A stretch of 64,000 nucleotides of DNA, taken from positions 20,401,019 through 20,465,018 of the forward strand of contig NC_064539.1 of assembly GCF_023856365.1 (NCBI RefSeq), given 5' to 3'. The position numbers and the translations under genes are program-made. This DNA comes from Brienomyrus brachyistius (lineage: Eukaryota > Chordata > Actinopteri > Osteoglossiformes > Mormyridae). Under the pieces are notes generated by a model. It was given only the letters and a program-made list of their open reading frames with translations. It was not told where the DNA came from and did no database searches. Shown piece by piece: positions 38,901-50,298 of the stretch (its first letter is position 1; every line of letters starts with the position of its first letter).

Positions 38901-41899
38901 TCTTTTGTTTTTTTTGTTTGTTTGTCTTGTTTAATTGCTGTGTGTCTCGTTTTCATTTCAAACTTGAAGCTAAGTAGTAAATTTTGCAACAATTCTGAGT
39001 GTGTTGTGCATCTCCTTCTGCGGTCACGCGGTGGCTTTTAATTTGCTCTCAGTCCAGCAGCTGACCTGAATCGAACCTGCTTTCATTCACCACTCCTTTT
39101 GTTGGTGGACAGTCTTCTGGAAATAAGGATTTCAGGATAAATGACGAGATTGAGAAATGTGGAGCCACCGATCGACCATGATTTACTCTGCCCCACATTC
39201 GGCATGTTTACATTTTATTTATTCGCCAAACGCTTTTATCTAAAGAGATATACTATTTTTTTGAGAGGGGGGGGTTTAGTTTCTGGAGTAATTGGGGGTG
39301 GGGAATGAGAGATGAAGGGCCTTACTCAGGGGGCCAATTGGGAAAGCAGTGGCCCTTATGATTGCAGGTATAGCATCCTAACTCGCTGAGTCACACAGAG
39401 AGGGGGCTGTATTGTGAGTGTCATGCATGTCCCTATGATCAGATCCCAGCACTGCCACTAACCTTTCCCGTGATCTTAAAATTTGTATATGTGCCATGCA
39501 GGTTGCCTGTTTACTTAAACATGACCCCAGCCTTGGCGCCCACCTCCTCAATCTCGCCTGTCCCCCTGACAGCCCTACGTCGTACGCTTGGGTCAGTCGC
39601 AAGCGGCACCGAGATCAAGGCGTCTCAGAGGCTAGGCCACTGAAGCAGTGCAACTCTCTGCTCTAACTCCGGAAGTTTCTGCAATGCCCGCTCCCCCCAA
39701 TCTCACAGCTAGAAAAAAAAAATCTCCCTGGCAGAATGAGAGATGCAGGCATGAGACGAACGGCTTCTGCTCCGGCCTTGTCTTTTCGAATCGTCTGTTC
39801 TGTATGGCTTTGTTTTACCCCGTCTTCACACAACAGGAGGTGAGGAGGCTCGCTGCAATTACGCTAATTTGCATGTGTTAATTTGATTAATTAGCGAATG
39901 TAGAAAAGAAAAAAAAATCTAACTTTTCACTTTCATGAGGCGCATCGCATTCTATACACCTGCAAACTTTCCAGCGAAAAAATAAAAACTCACAGTGGAG
40001 AAACTATTCATGCGACCTGCTAATTGGCTTCGGAATATGTTGAGCTACAGTAATTAGTGATATGCAGATGAACCTTGATTGGTTTGAATGCAAAGAGAAA
40101 CTTGTGGTGCTGGGGAGTACAGATTGTGCTGGCGTTTTTTCGCCCCCTTGCATAACGAAGATAGCGAGATAATTGCAATTACTTTCATTTGCATTCATTT
40201 ATGTGTTTGTCTGATGCTTTTATCCGAAAGGTAGAATAAATAATCAATGACATCTTGGCGTTTACTCAAATGCACAGGGACTAATTTCTGGAAGGGGATC
40301 AGCGGGTACCTCGTTGCCACTAAAACATTACAATAGGCTTCGTTTGTTGGAAAAATACAGACTCTAAGCTGTTGCCATTGGCGATGATTATGACGCTGAT
40401 AACAATGTTGAATTCTAAAGCACCATAACCTCCAAGAATGGACGCATGTTCAGGATCAAACACATCGTAGGAAATTGTTGGCCTTTAAATTTTTTTTAAA
40501 AAAGCAGGTAGGGAACATAGTAGTGAACTGCGTCTGCCTGGGCTGTGGGAACATAATCGAACGGCGTCCTGTGTGTCGGGAGACTCATAAATAAGTGAGA
40601 CAAAATAACAAGGTCACCTCCTGCAGGAGGGTGACCAGGCAGAGGAGCGCTGCTGCTTTTCGGCTCTAAGGGAAGTCTACGTGCAGCCCCTCCTGTTTCC
40701 ACCGCTCCTTTGCCCAATTGACCTTCAGCGCTTCCGGACAGTCCAGAGAGGAGTGGAGGAGTGGAGCGGAAGAGAAAAGAGAAGAGGAGCAAAGTCCAGG
40801 CTCTGTGCTGGACTTTTATTAGCCATCAGAATTTGTGTGTTTAAAAAAATGAAAATAAAGGGCATCCCAGCCAAATTGCTGGGATATCTCAACGATTTTA
40901 TGGTGACGGTGCTTGATGAATTGTCTTAAATACCTTCACTGAATAGCTTCAGGTCAGCATTCAAATCTAATTTTTTCATTTGACCATGGGATGACTTCAG
41001 GCTTGGGGTCTCACCAAATGCACTTAAATCAAAGCTAGCAGGTTTTCATAGCAAGGCAATTATGACCCTGTGTAACATGTCACTTGGGTATTTATAAATA
41101 GAAATATTTAGGCATTTCAAGCATGGGGAAAAAAAACTGAAGTTTGCTGCCCAAACAAAGCGGAATTTGAACTCATGACAGAACCCAAGAGCTGTGAAGT
41201 AACAGACTCCACGAACGTCCAGCGGAGTTAAAGCCTTTTTTCCAAAGGCCTACTCCTACGCTAAAGACTATTGGAGCAGTTTGCTGGGAAATTCATTTCA
41301 AATGTTGCGCTCTTCTGAAATGTTTTATTTGGCTAGTGATTCCTGAGAGAGGATAAATGAATATGGGAGAATAAAAAGCCTGGCTGAAAATGTCCTGTGA
41401 TCATACGTGGGGACATCCGTAAACTAGCTACGGGTGTAAATAGCAAGTAAAACACATCGTAAGCAAGGCAAAGTGTACAGGAAGTAGTTTACAGGGGAGG
41501 GGCAAGTTTACAAAATATGAAAAAAAACACAGGCAAGTGCTTTGATCAGAGGTGGTTAGTTCAGGTCCAGAAAGTACAAATCCAGACTGAGATTCTGATT
41601 CAACCAACGAGCTGAGTATAAAGTGTCAGAGAGCACTCAGGTGGTGGGACGACACAATCATGGTCTGGATTTAGGCTTTCTGGACCTGGAATATCCACCT
41701 CCAGCTGTGATAGTTGGGATGCTTTGTGCTGATCTATACATCATTTAATTCGACAAAGAGCATTTTAGCACTATGCCAAAGGAAAAACATGGTAATTTAC
41801 AGTTACATTATCATCATTATTATCGGATGCTTAACAGAAATTCAGACTTATGCATTGATATAGCTGGGTATTCTGAGAGATGGTTAAGCTCCTCTAGGG
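38901..41899. other. Remaining gene-free DNA 3' of lmo4
   Basis: Contains a diverged SINE/LINE-tail repeat at 39218-39395 (CCAAACGCTTTTATCTAAAG, GGGCCTTACTCAGG, CTAACTCGCTGAGTCACACA) and the candidate enhancer at 39840. No gene identified; the 40681-40929 frame has no recognisable domain. Confidence 0.4.
39840..40215. promoter_or_regulatory. Candidate regulatory block with octamer and TAAT motifs
   Basis: GCTAATTTGCATGTGTTAAT, TTGATTAATTAGC, GCTAATTGGC, CAGTAATTAGTGATATGCAG, ATTGCAATTACTTTCATTTGC. ATTTGCAT octamers (39868 region and 40185-40200) sit among homeodomain sites. No repeat or coding signal. Conservation not testable here. Confidence 0.3.
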
Positions 41900-42046
41900 C
41901 AGCGGTTCCACAATCTCGTCCTCGGGGATCCAGAGTCTCCACATTTTTGTTGGAGCTGGAAAGAAGCAAAAAAACGTGGACTATCTGGCAGGGAGCGAAA
42001 ACATGGACCGGCTATGGGTCCCCGAGGACCGGATTGGGAAACTCTG
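41900..42046. mobile_element. hAT-type palindromic MITE (CAGTGTTTC family)
   Basis: Left CAGCGGTTCCACAATCTCGT and right end reverse complement CAGAGTTTCCCAATCCGGTC. Length 147 bp, matching the 146-bp copy at 30797. Flanks CTCTAGGG and CTGAAGGG agree at 6 of 8 positions. Confidence 0.8.
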
Positions 42047-42508
42047 CTGAAGGGTACAGCAGATGGGGACCTCAGGCACCAGCTTTCCACATAATTCCTT
42101 GCAAAGCCTGCAGCCACATCAAGGGCCGGTCAGGGTTATGGCAGGGAGCAGCCTGGAGCCAATCCCTGGTCGCACAGAACACTAGGTGGGGTAAACTGCA
42201 AAAAGAGTGCCAGTCCAGGGCCACATGCAAATAGGCAAATAGAGAAAAAATGCTACAGGCAGTTTACAACCACCAGTTACTTTATATGCTTCTCTATTTA
42301 CACAGTGGGAGGAAACTTGCACGAGTCAGGAAGAACATATAGACTCAGGACACAAATCGGATGTGGAATATGTGCCCCCAACCGTAGAACGGTGAGCCCC
42401 GACCCCCACACCACCCTCTTAATAAAAACCAAAACACAAAGTGTGAACTAGGGGGAGAGGGGAAATAAATAAACAACACACACCACACTACATACGTCTG
42501 TTAAGCAT
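42047..42508. other. Intergenic DNA between MITE and lmo4 3' end
   Basis: No gene or recognised repeat. Confidence 0.5.
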
Positions 42509-42514
42509 TTTATT
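42509..42514 (-). terminator. Candidate poly(A) signal of lmo4
   Basis: AATAAA on the minus strand, about 970 bases past the stop, giving a long 3'UTR as is usual for LMO4. Other sites could be used. Confidence 0.5.
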
Positions 42515-43482
42515 TTTCCATTTAACTGTTTCACAGCATTTTTCAATTTCCAATCAAAAAACTGGAACAGACAAGAACTCAGCCTCACTTCAGCACGACA
42601 CGTTGGCATTAGAAAAATATGTACAGATCATCACACTTGTACAGTTGGCCGTTACCATCATCCTTTCACAAAGGCCTGTGAAGTCCGTCAACATGGCAGC
42701 GCCATCCAGAACAAAACGATTCACACCTGACCGTACAGTCTTTCATACCCTCTGATTTAATGTTCCTTCAATGATCCCTATTCAAATAAACTAAATGAGA
42801 AATGAAATAGGCCAAAGATTAAAACAAATCATTAAGATTATAATTAAAATAAGTCAAGGATTTAATGTTATAGCAAGAACCTTTCAGCAAGTACCCAAAT
42901 GCTCACCTGATCTACAGATTTCCTCAAAAATTCTCACCAAATAGGACAGATGCATCTGCACTGCAAGAGGCACAGATCACTTTCCTGATATGTTGCTGCT
43001 CAGAGATCCTGCAGCCCCTCCCCCCTTCAGGGTGTCAGTTCAGTCCTTTTCATCTCTTGCAGAGTTCCATCTACCAGATAAAAGGTCTCCCCATGTCAAG
43101 GTTGTCCCCGTGACTTTTGGCCACTGAGCGGGTCAGAGGAACCTCACTTTGCTTCATTGTCTGGCCCAGGTCACGTCCGTGTGGGTCTGCGATCTCCAGG
43201 GAGCATGTCGAGGTACCAGCTGAAACATCCGAGAGCGACGAGCAGCCGTCCGCCTTCTCCGTGAAGAGTCAGTCTTTCAGGATCGCCTAAGTGCACGGGT
43301 GGGACGGTGGCTGGTTTTGAATACCCTTTAATATTAAGGAGATATAATCCACCGTTGACATCCACGGGGGTGGGGGGCGAGGGGGGGGGGTGGTATGACA
43401 GAGGAAGTACACGACAGACCGCAAGGATATGCTTGGATGGAGGAGGAGGAGGGAGCAGGTATGGAGATGGACCCAAGCCACT

Positions 43483-45685
43483 TCAGCAGACCTAGGATGA
43501 GGTGAGAAAGAGGGTCATTCGTCAGAGAGGCTGCCAAACCCACTAGTTTCATCACAGTCCAACACGTTGGGTATGAATCTACATTATACCTGAAGCAAAT
43601 ACATCTCTGGGCTTCAGACTTCAGAAATCTACAATCCAGCTGTATAGGTGTAACTTAAGGGGGTTAAAAGTGTGACCCCCCCCCCCCCTCACCTTCTGGT
43701 CAGGCAAAGGGGTCAGGTGACTGCTGAGCAACGTGCCACTGGGCCGGTCCTGCTCGCAGAAGATTGTGCCGTTGACGTAGTGGAAACGGTCCCCCGGCAC
43801 CAGCCGGTTCCTACAGGTTGCGCAGGTGAAGCACTGCACGGGTCGGCGGGCGGGTAAGGAAAAGCAGGCGTTAGCAGGACCGATCCAAACCTGCAGTTTT
43901 CAAGCTCATTTCCCCAACTATTCACTAAGGAAATGTCAGACTAATCTGTAATGAATCACAAAAACCTGGCTCTCTATCGCCGCCCTCCTGCTGGAAAGGT
44001 AGCAGACTCACCTTCAGGTGATACACGCTGCCCTGGGCTCTCATCACCATCTCGCTGGCAGGGATGGATAGCCCACAGGCACTGCAAGCCCCGCTGTGTC
44101 CGAATAGCCTGACGGCACAACAGGAAACACGGTCTGTCAGTCTGCGAGCTCTGGCTGCCAGCAAACAAGTCCAGCTACCAAGTCACCCAAAACGGCAACC
44201 ATAGCCAACAATTAAATGCAGCAGATGCCAATAGCAGGTCTACAGGTCTGGGAGACCATTCAGACTGGCTTGACATCAGGCTGGGGGTTCGAGAAAGAGC
44301 CCACAGAGCCATGAGTGTCATGTGACCTTTTGAGGCCAGTAAGAATATGGAAGTCAGACACTGCTGCACTTCGCGATCTCTGTCCACCTGAAATATCGAA
44401 GGGTTAAATCCGACAGAGACTTAAAAAGCAGGAGATACAGTTGAGGCCAGGATGACACCCACTTAAGACTGGCACAGGCCAGACGGGTTTGGCTGATCCA
44501 AGCATCCCCCCCCCCCCCCGACTTCCCCCTATCGCCGTCCCAGCTTCTGGCTGCTCACGATAATGAATTTCTGATCTTAATCCAAAGAGTAATTTGATAA
44601 GAGACGCTGGGAGAGGTGCTGTGTTCCCCCTAATTAATGTCCTGTCCTTTCATCAAACTCCTGTGTCCGTGGTGAGCCGCGCAGCGACAGAACGCTGCCC
44701 TTTCCATTAAGCGTGTCACGCGTGTGCTCATGGCGGAGAGGCTTAAACGTGGCCCATGCACATGTGACGGCGTATCATAAACATCCCCCCCAGGAGAGAA
44801 GCTGGGAGGCAAGTAATGACTGAGTTTCGGATTTATTGTTTACAAATATATGTCTGGCATCACTGTGACATTGATTCAAAGCACATTTTACACCCAGTAT
44901 AGACACAATGATTACAGACTGCAATGACTTGCCCCCCCGCCTCTACATTTATGGCTTTGAATATCCTGGAGTATCACCGCCCCCCCCCCCCCCCCCAAAT
45001 CCGTGTAATTCCTGCTCCTGCTCTTCCAATACTTCAGTTTTACCCCTCTGCCCTACCGCCGTCCCTGGCCACACTCCCAGCCCCACTCCTGGCCACACCC
45101 CCAGCCCACCTGATGTAGTTGTCCTGGCAGAGCGCCATGCTGCTGTAACCCCGCCCCTGGCCACACCCCCAGCCCACCTGATGTAGTCGTCCGGGCAGAG
45201 CACTATACTGCTGTAACCCCGCCCCTGGCCACACCCCCAGCCCACCTGATGTAGTCGTCCGGGCAGAGCACCATACTGCTATAACCCCGCCCCTGGCCAC
45301 ACCCCCAGCCCACCTGATGTAGTCGTCCCAGCAGAGCACCATACTGCTGTAACCCTGCCCCTGGCCACACCCCCAGCCCGCCTGATGTAGTCGTCCCGGC
45401 AGAGCACCATACTGCTGTAACCCTGCCCCTGGCCACACCCCCAGCCCACCTGATGTAGTCGTCCCGGCAGAGCACCATGCCACCCTTGCTGTAGCAGGTG
45501 GTGCCGATGTCGCCCAGCTGGGCCTGGCAGCACGAGCACTTCAGGCAGTGAGTGTGCCAGTAGCGCTCCATGGAGAAAAGCAGGAAGCGGTCTGCGATGC
45601 GGCCCCCGCAGCCTGCGCATCCCCTGGGGGGTGAACTCGCCCCCACCCCTGCCATGGACGAAGGCTCCACCCTGCTGTGCACCAT
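43483..45685 (-). CDS. lmo4: LIM domain only 4 (lmo4)
   Basis: Nuclear adaptor with two LIM zinc-finger domains that binds LDB1/CLIM, CtIP and other factors. Coding exons on minus: 45685-45450, 44108-44012, 43833-43693, 43491-43483. Together 161 codons with stop (160 aa; mammalian LMO4 is 165). Phases agree at every junction (ATCAG|G, AAG|TGC, AAG|GTC). LIM1 ligands: C23, C26, H44, C47, C50, C53, C73, D76; LIM2: C87, C90, H109, C112, C115, C118, C137, D140. The text CSCCQAQLGDIGT, SIPASEMVMRAQGSVYHLK, RNRLVPGDRFHY and the DQKVC end are diagnostic of LMO4 over LMO1-3. The last coding exon is only GTC TGC TGA. The ATG at 45685 follows an acceptor (45694-45693), so at least one 5'UTR exon lies upstream. 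The donor of the first coding exon heads a 68-bp tandem array. Whether this is fish lmo4a or lmo4b is not decided. Confidence 0.95.
45080..45480 (-). repeat. 68-bp minisatellite made from the lmo4 exon end and splice donor
   Basis: CCTGATGTAGT recurs with its TGATGTAGT at 45111, 45179, 45247, 45315, 45383 and 45451, exactly 68 bp apart. On minus each unit has about 35 bases of exon (ATGGTGCTCTGC, GACGACTACATCAG), the donor GTGGGC and intron text GGGGGTGTGGCCAGGGG. The genuine exon ends at 45450; the first decoy (45382) has GCGGGC, the other four keep GTGGGC. Confidence 0.95.
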
Positions 45686-45699
45686 CGCAGGCCTACAAA

Positions 45700-46968
45700 G
45701 GGAAAAAAAATAGGGATGGGTCAACACCACTAGATGGTGCTCTTGGCCAACAGAGGAAATGTCACAAATTCCTTAACCCCCAATTTCCTATTTTTTTTGG
45801 GGGGGATGCACTGCTTTTCAGAACTTTGAGAAATACTTCTGATGAAATATCCGCAAAAACAGCAGTGGCTTCAATTATATCATTTATTTGAGACGTAAAG
45901 CGATGGCTTTATAAAATGGTGCTGTGGTCAATGGAAAGCCAGTGTAAAAAAATGCGTGAGCACAGATGTTCAGCTTGGGGTCCCTCGGACGTCTCCGAGT
46001 GCCACGTTTCAAGGCTGCTCTTCCGTCACTCCCTCCTCTAGGCCCTATCTCCATCCTAATATTGTTTCCCACATAACACCTTTCCTGGTGTAAATTTAAA
46101 GGAACATTCAAATTCTGAACTAGAACATTCCCTTCTATGATGTCACACCTCACCCATCGAGAGCCCAAGTGCACGCTAATTACCATCCCAGGGCCCCTCC
46201 AGTACAGCATTAGCTCCTCCTGCACCCCTAATAAGCACGTTCATTCCGCCCAGAAGTAGACCGATTTAGCATGCAGCTGGTCGTCTACTTTTATCATGCC
46301 ACTAATGAGAACCATGCCGGAGTGCGAGGCCACATTAGCGGCGGCCCTTTAAGATTTACGCACGCTGAGGTCCGGCACGCCTCTGCGAGGAGTTCACTCT
46401 CACTTTTACTTACGCGAACAGAAGATGATTTGCACGATTTTGCCAAAGACTTAAGAGCCAGTGGAAAGCCATAACTGAGCCCACGGTGACGCTGGTGGTG
46501 CTGCTGCAAGTCCAGTATTGATTTGGTCCCCTGTGTCACCTGAAGCAGTTACTTCATGTAACAGCGATCACAGATGATGGACCAAAGGCAGCCAGGAGAC
46601 CATTCCTCAACTCGGCCAAGGAGGGGAGGGGACATTCTTTCAAGAAGTATGTTTGAAATTTAAGCATTTCTGAAGGTAAGAATTTTAAGACATGGTGGAT
46701 TTTATTTACCCTATTAATGCAATACTAAAATTAGCCTTTCAGCATTTTAGACAGGAGCCCATCTTCTGGAATTAAGAATTTCCCTTTGGGATCAATACAG
46801 CTGAGCTTCTCTTACACTTCACCCAGCTACTTATTGAAAAAGGGGGTCTTTCACTCCTTTGCAACAGCCTGCAATCTAATAACTTGAATTCTCTAGCCTG
46901 TAAAATAGTGTTGTGGAACCATCACCCCCCCCCCCCCCCATCCTGCTTCATCAATAAAATTCAAGGTA
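45700..46968. other. Intron upstream of the lmo4 first coding exon
   Basis: Presumed lmo4 5' intron. No exon recognised; poly-C at 46924-46939. Confidence 0.45.
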
Positions 46969-46969
46969 G

Positions 46970-47272
46970 GGGAAAACACACACACGTTTGTAATTGTACC
47001 TTAGTGGGGACTCTCCATTCATTTCTATGGAGAAAACTCTAATCCTAACAACAACAACAACATTAACCCCTCCCCAGCCCTAACTTTAACAATAAATAAC
47101 CAAACAAAATACAAGACTTTCGCTGTTTTTATTTTTTTTTGATTGCAGTGACAGATCTTTATGGGGACTTGTAAACGGTTCCCACAACATCAAAGTTGTG
47201 GTTTTTAACTACCTTGTGAGGGACCTTTGGTCCCTGCAATGTAATATAAACATACACACACACACACACCCA
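46970..47272 (+). repeat. Dispersed repeat bordered by CA runs, copy 2
   Basis: CACACACACG, then TTAGTGGGGACTCTCCATTC (inverse of the copy at 35060), AATCCTAACAACAACAAC, CCCAGCCCTAACTTTAACAA, GCAGTGACAGATCTTTATGG, TTTGGTCCCTGCAATGTAAT and a closing CA run. Confidence 0.75.
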
Positions 47273-49752
47273 TTCCACCTAAACCCTCCTCATAACTACA
47301 GAGACAGGCCTCATGCAGGAGAGCTCTCTTTACAAACAGCCTGGAGGAGCACGCTGCACCAAAATCCTGACAGCACATTCTCCAGCTCAGAAGTAACCCT
47401 CTTCCTACCGAAAACAAATAAGAGCCGCTGTTCGCAGACACTAAGCCCCTACAGCTGCTCCGCTAAAGCTTGCAGCTCTGCCTGACTCTTAATAGAGTCA
47501 TATATTATTTTGACGTACTATAACTCACATTTGACTGCAGCTGCTTGAATATTCTGGGGGGAAAAAAACCCACACACATAGCTTTTGGTTTAACTACATA
47601 CCAGTGCATGAGGACGCAGGGTGATCCTGAAAGATCTCAGTCCATTAACATCTCATTCCTTTACATTTATTCCGTTCTTATCACTTGTATGCAAACCCAT
47701 TGCAAAAAAACGATTGATAACAGTAAAACCAACAATGTCCATGGCCTAATTTAGCTCAAGCACCAACGTCCAGGAAGATGAATACTGTTCAACCATGTCA
47801 TAGTTTTACAAAAATGACACGTGTGAACTAGTGAGCCACGCAGATCTGAGTATCTTTAAAACTCACACTGCCATTGCAAACCACGGCATTATACATTCAG
47901 AAGTCCTCCGGTAGTCAATGCACCGAACTGGTACAACATTAAATTTTTCGCTAGACACACAAAAGGTGCTCAGTAAGGTTCAAATATACAAGATCACCAT
48001 TGCACCTGATAAAGGATTTTAGTTGGGTTCCTCCAGTTATAAACAGAAGGACATCTCTGTAAAATCAGTCCCACTAAAACAACCAGTATAACATACACAA
48101 ACTGAGAGCTACCGACACACATCTGTGGCTTTCAGTGGCAGACACGTTTTGCATTAAATTCAGTAGGGATTCACTTTCTACTAGGGACCCTTCTTTAAAA
48201 ACACACACTGAAAACTGAGGCCACCAAACAGGGACAGCGCTTCCCCTATTCACCCAGCAGACATTATAACGCAAATGGACGGGGGGGGGGGTGACCCTGT
48301 ACTCACACTTGCAGCACTGCACGGACTGCGATTCGCGGTAATTACCATTCACACCCAGAAGCTCAACCAATGTCCTCGTTTGAAGGATATTTAAAGAGCG
48401 AGCAATCGGCGACACGTCCAGTCACTGAAGCGCCGAGTCGCCCGCTTTAGCCGTCCGTAGACATTACGCTCAGCCCTGCACAGTAACTCATTCATCGCAT
48501 TCATGGCAGACATTTGGAATCTGGTTTTATGCAGACCACCTAGCCTTGCGTCCGTCTCTTCATCCTAACATAAGCTTGCTGGCATAACACAGGCAGAACC
48601 CAATCCAGACAGCTGCAACTCTTCACAAGGAACACCATTCATTTTAGGGTCTGCGCAAACAGCTTGCCCAGACAGACTTTTTTCCTCCCAACATTTCATT
48701 AGTTCCCCCCCCCGCACCCCTCTCCAAAGAGTTCGCTTAGTTTAACAATGTATGGACTCTCCTTCAGAAGTGACAAGAAAAACCAAGCTTTCCCAAAGCA
48801 ATTTCCTTAAAACATTCCAATAAGTTGGAATAATAAATATGTAGACTTAAAAAAAAAAAAAAACACTCCCGTAGTACTTGACATGGATTTTTTTTAATCA
48901 ATTTTAATTGGTCTCACTTAATGCAGCCCCCCTTTATGTTTTCAGGGAAATATTCCAGTCTAATTAAAGTGGTTTTATTTTAGCATCGCTTTCAGGGGTT
49001 ACATAATTGTCTCATTAGCTTCGGCAAAGCTTGAAATCGTCTCTGCGAGCATGGGAAAGAAGCCGCTCACACACCGCTTCGTACCGCTTCTTTAAATGAA
49101 ATCCCTGAAGTGCTAGGCAGTCATTAGAAAATTAATGCAATCATTTACTTTACTTTCCCTGTTATATCTCCCAATACCATTTTCGATGACGCGCGACTTC
49201 ACATGACATGCATATCAAAAATTGCCGTTGACATTCACCAGGTTTCCAACATTGTCCTTTGTGAGAAAATATTCGGGACTGCATTAATGAAAGTTAGAAA
49301 AAAAATAATGGAAAAAAAATCACCGCACCAGTACACAGACTTGCATGGGTACGCGAAATAACAGGGTAATTATTAATACTGTTTCGCATTAGGTAATTAA
49401 GCTAGTGATTTTAAATGAGTAGTTGTGTAAGACTTAGACAGATCGCAATGCAAGGAGGTTAATAGTTACCGCAGAATTAGACGGAACAGCGTCAATTACC
49501 GCGGCGAAAGTCGCTGGCAGCTTAGATGAGCCACACATCCGTCACTTTTAATAATGCCTTCAGGGGCACAGCTAAGTAAGCGCATCGCCATTTCATTAAA
49601 ACGACTGTTTTTAATTAGCAGTCAGGCACACAAGCCTCCAGAGTGATGGTACTTTTTTTCCTAATGTGAAATTGAGATATTTCGCTTTCCCAGGACCAGT
49701 GTGGGATGCGGCACGGCGGGCGGAAACAACTCCTCAAGCCCAGACAACTTAC
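47273..49752. other. Non-coding DNA, probably lmo4 intronic/regulatory
   Basis: No exon found. 48880-49050 and 49360-49660 are repeat-poor with TTTTAATTGG, CTAATTAAAGTGG, GTAATTAAGCTAGTG and TTTTTAATTAGC sites, candidate enhancers near the lmo4 promoter. Confidence 0.35.
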
Positions 49753-50298
49753 TCATCTGGGATCCTGGAATGGGGTAAACATCGCACAGCCCTAAGGACT
49801 AGGAGACTTGGGCTGAAGTGGCAGGTTTGACGTACGAAGAAACGCAGCGACTGGAAGAGGGTGACAGCGGACAGGGCTCCCCGCGGGAGGAAGATGCTCA
49901 CCTGGCCGTCTTGGCGGGTCGAAGTGCCGCGGAGTTCCGAAATAAACACACTCCAAGCGCGCTGGCCAAGAGCTCAACTCTTAAAGAACAACCGTGGAGG
50001 AAACAAGCCCTCTTTTCTGGCTGAAATCGCTTCGGCTTTTACCCACTACTACTCAACTACTACTCGCATAGTGCAGAGCAATAATCATTACATAATGACT
50101 TCGCGCACACTTAGATTTATCTGCGTGTCGATTAGTAAATTAAAAAGAAGTTTATAAGCCAGCGTCCTAGAAATCCAAACGACAGACTTTTGTTTTCGAT
50201 AACACGCGTTAACCGCGGACCACCGCCCCTCCACGCAGCACAACGACTCCTGACTCGCGCTCCCGTGAAAGAGGCAGTAGAGTTTTAAAGGACTCACC
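49753..50298 (-). promoter_or_regulatory. Candidate lmo4 5'UTR exon(s) and promoter region
   Basis: On minus, CAGATGA|GTAAGTTG (exon end 49753) and ACATCATGG|GTGAGTCC (exon end 50298) are strong splice donors in GC-richer, CpG-containing sequence upstream of the lmo4 coding start. LMO4 genes have non-coding first exons, so these are reasonable candidates. Transcript evidence is absent. Confidence 0.35.

Noticed and set aside
45040..45483. 147-codon frame on minus continuing the lmo4 exon in other frames
   Set aside because: Arises from the 68-bp array cycling through frames; only the exon up to 45450 is supported as coding.
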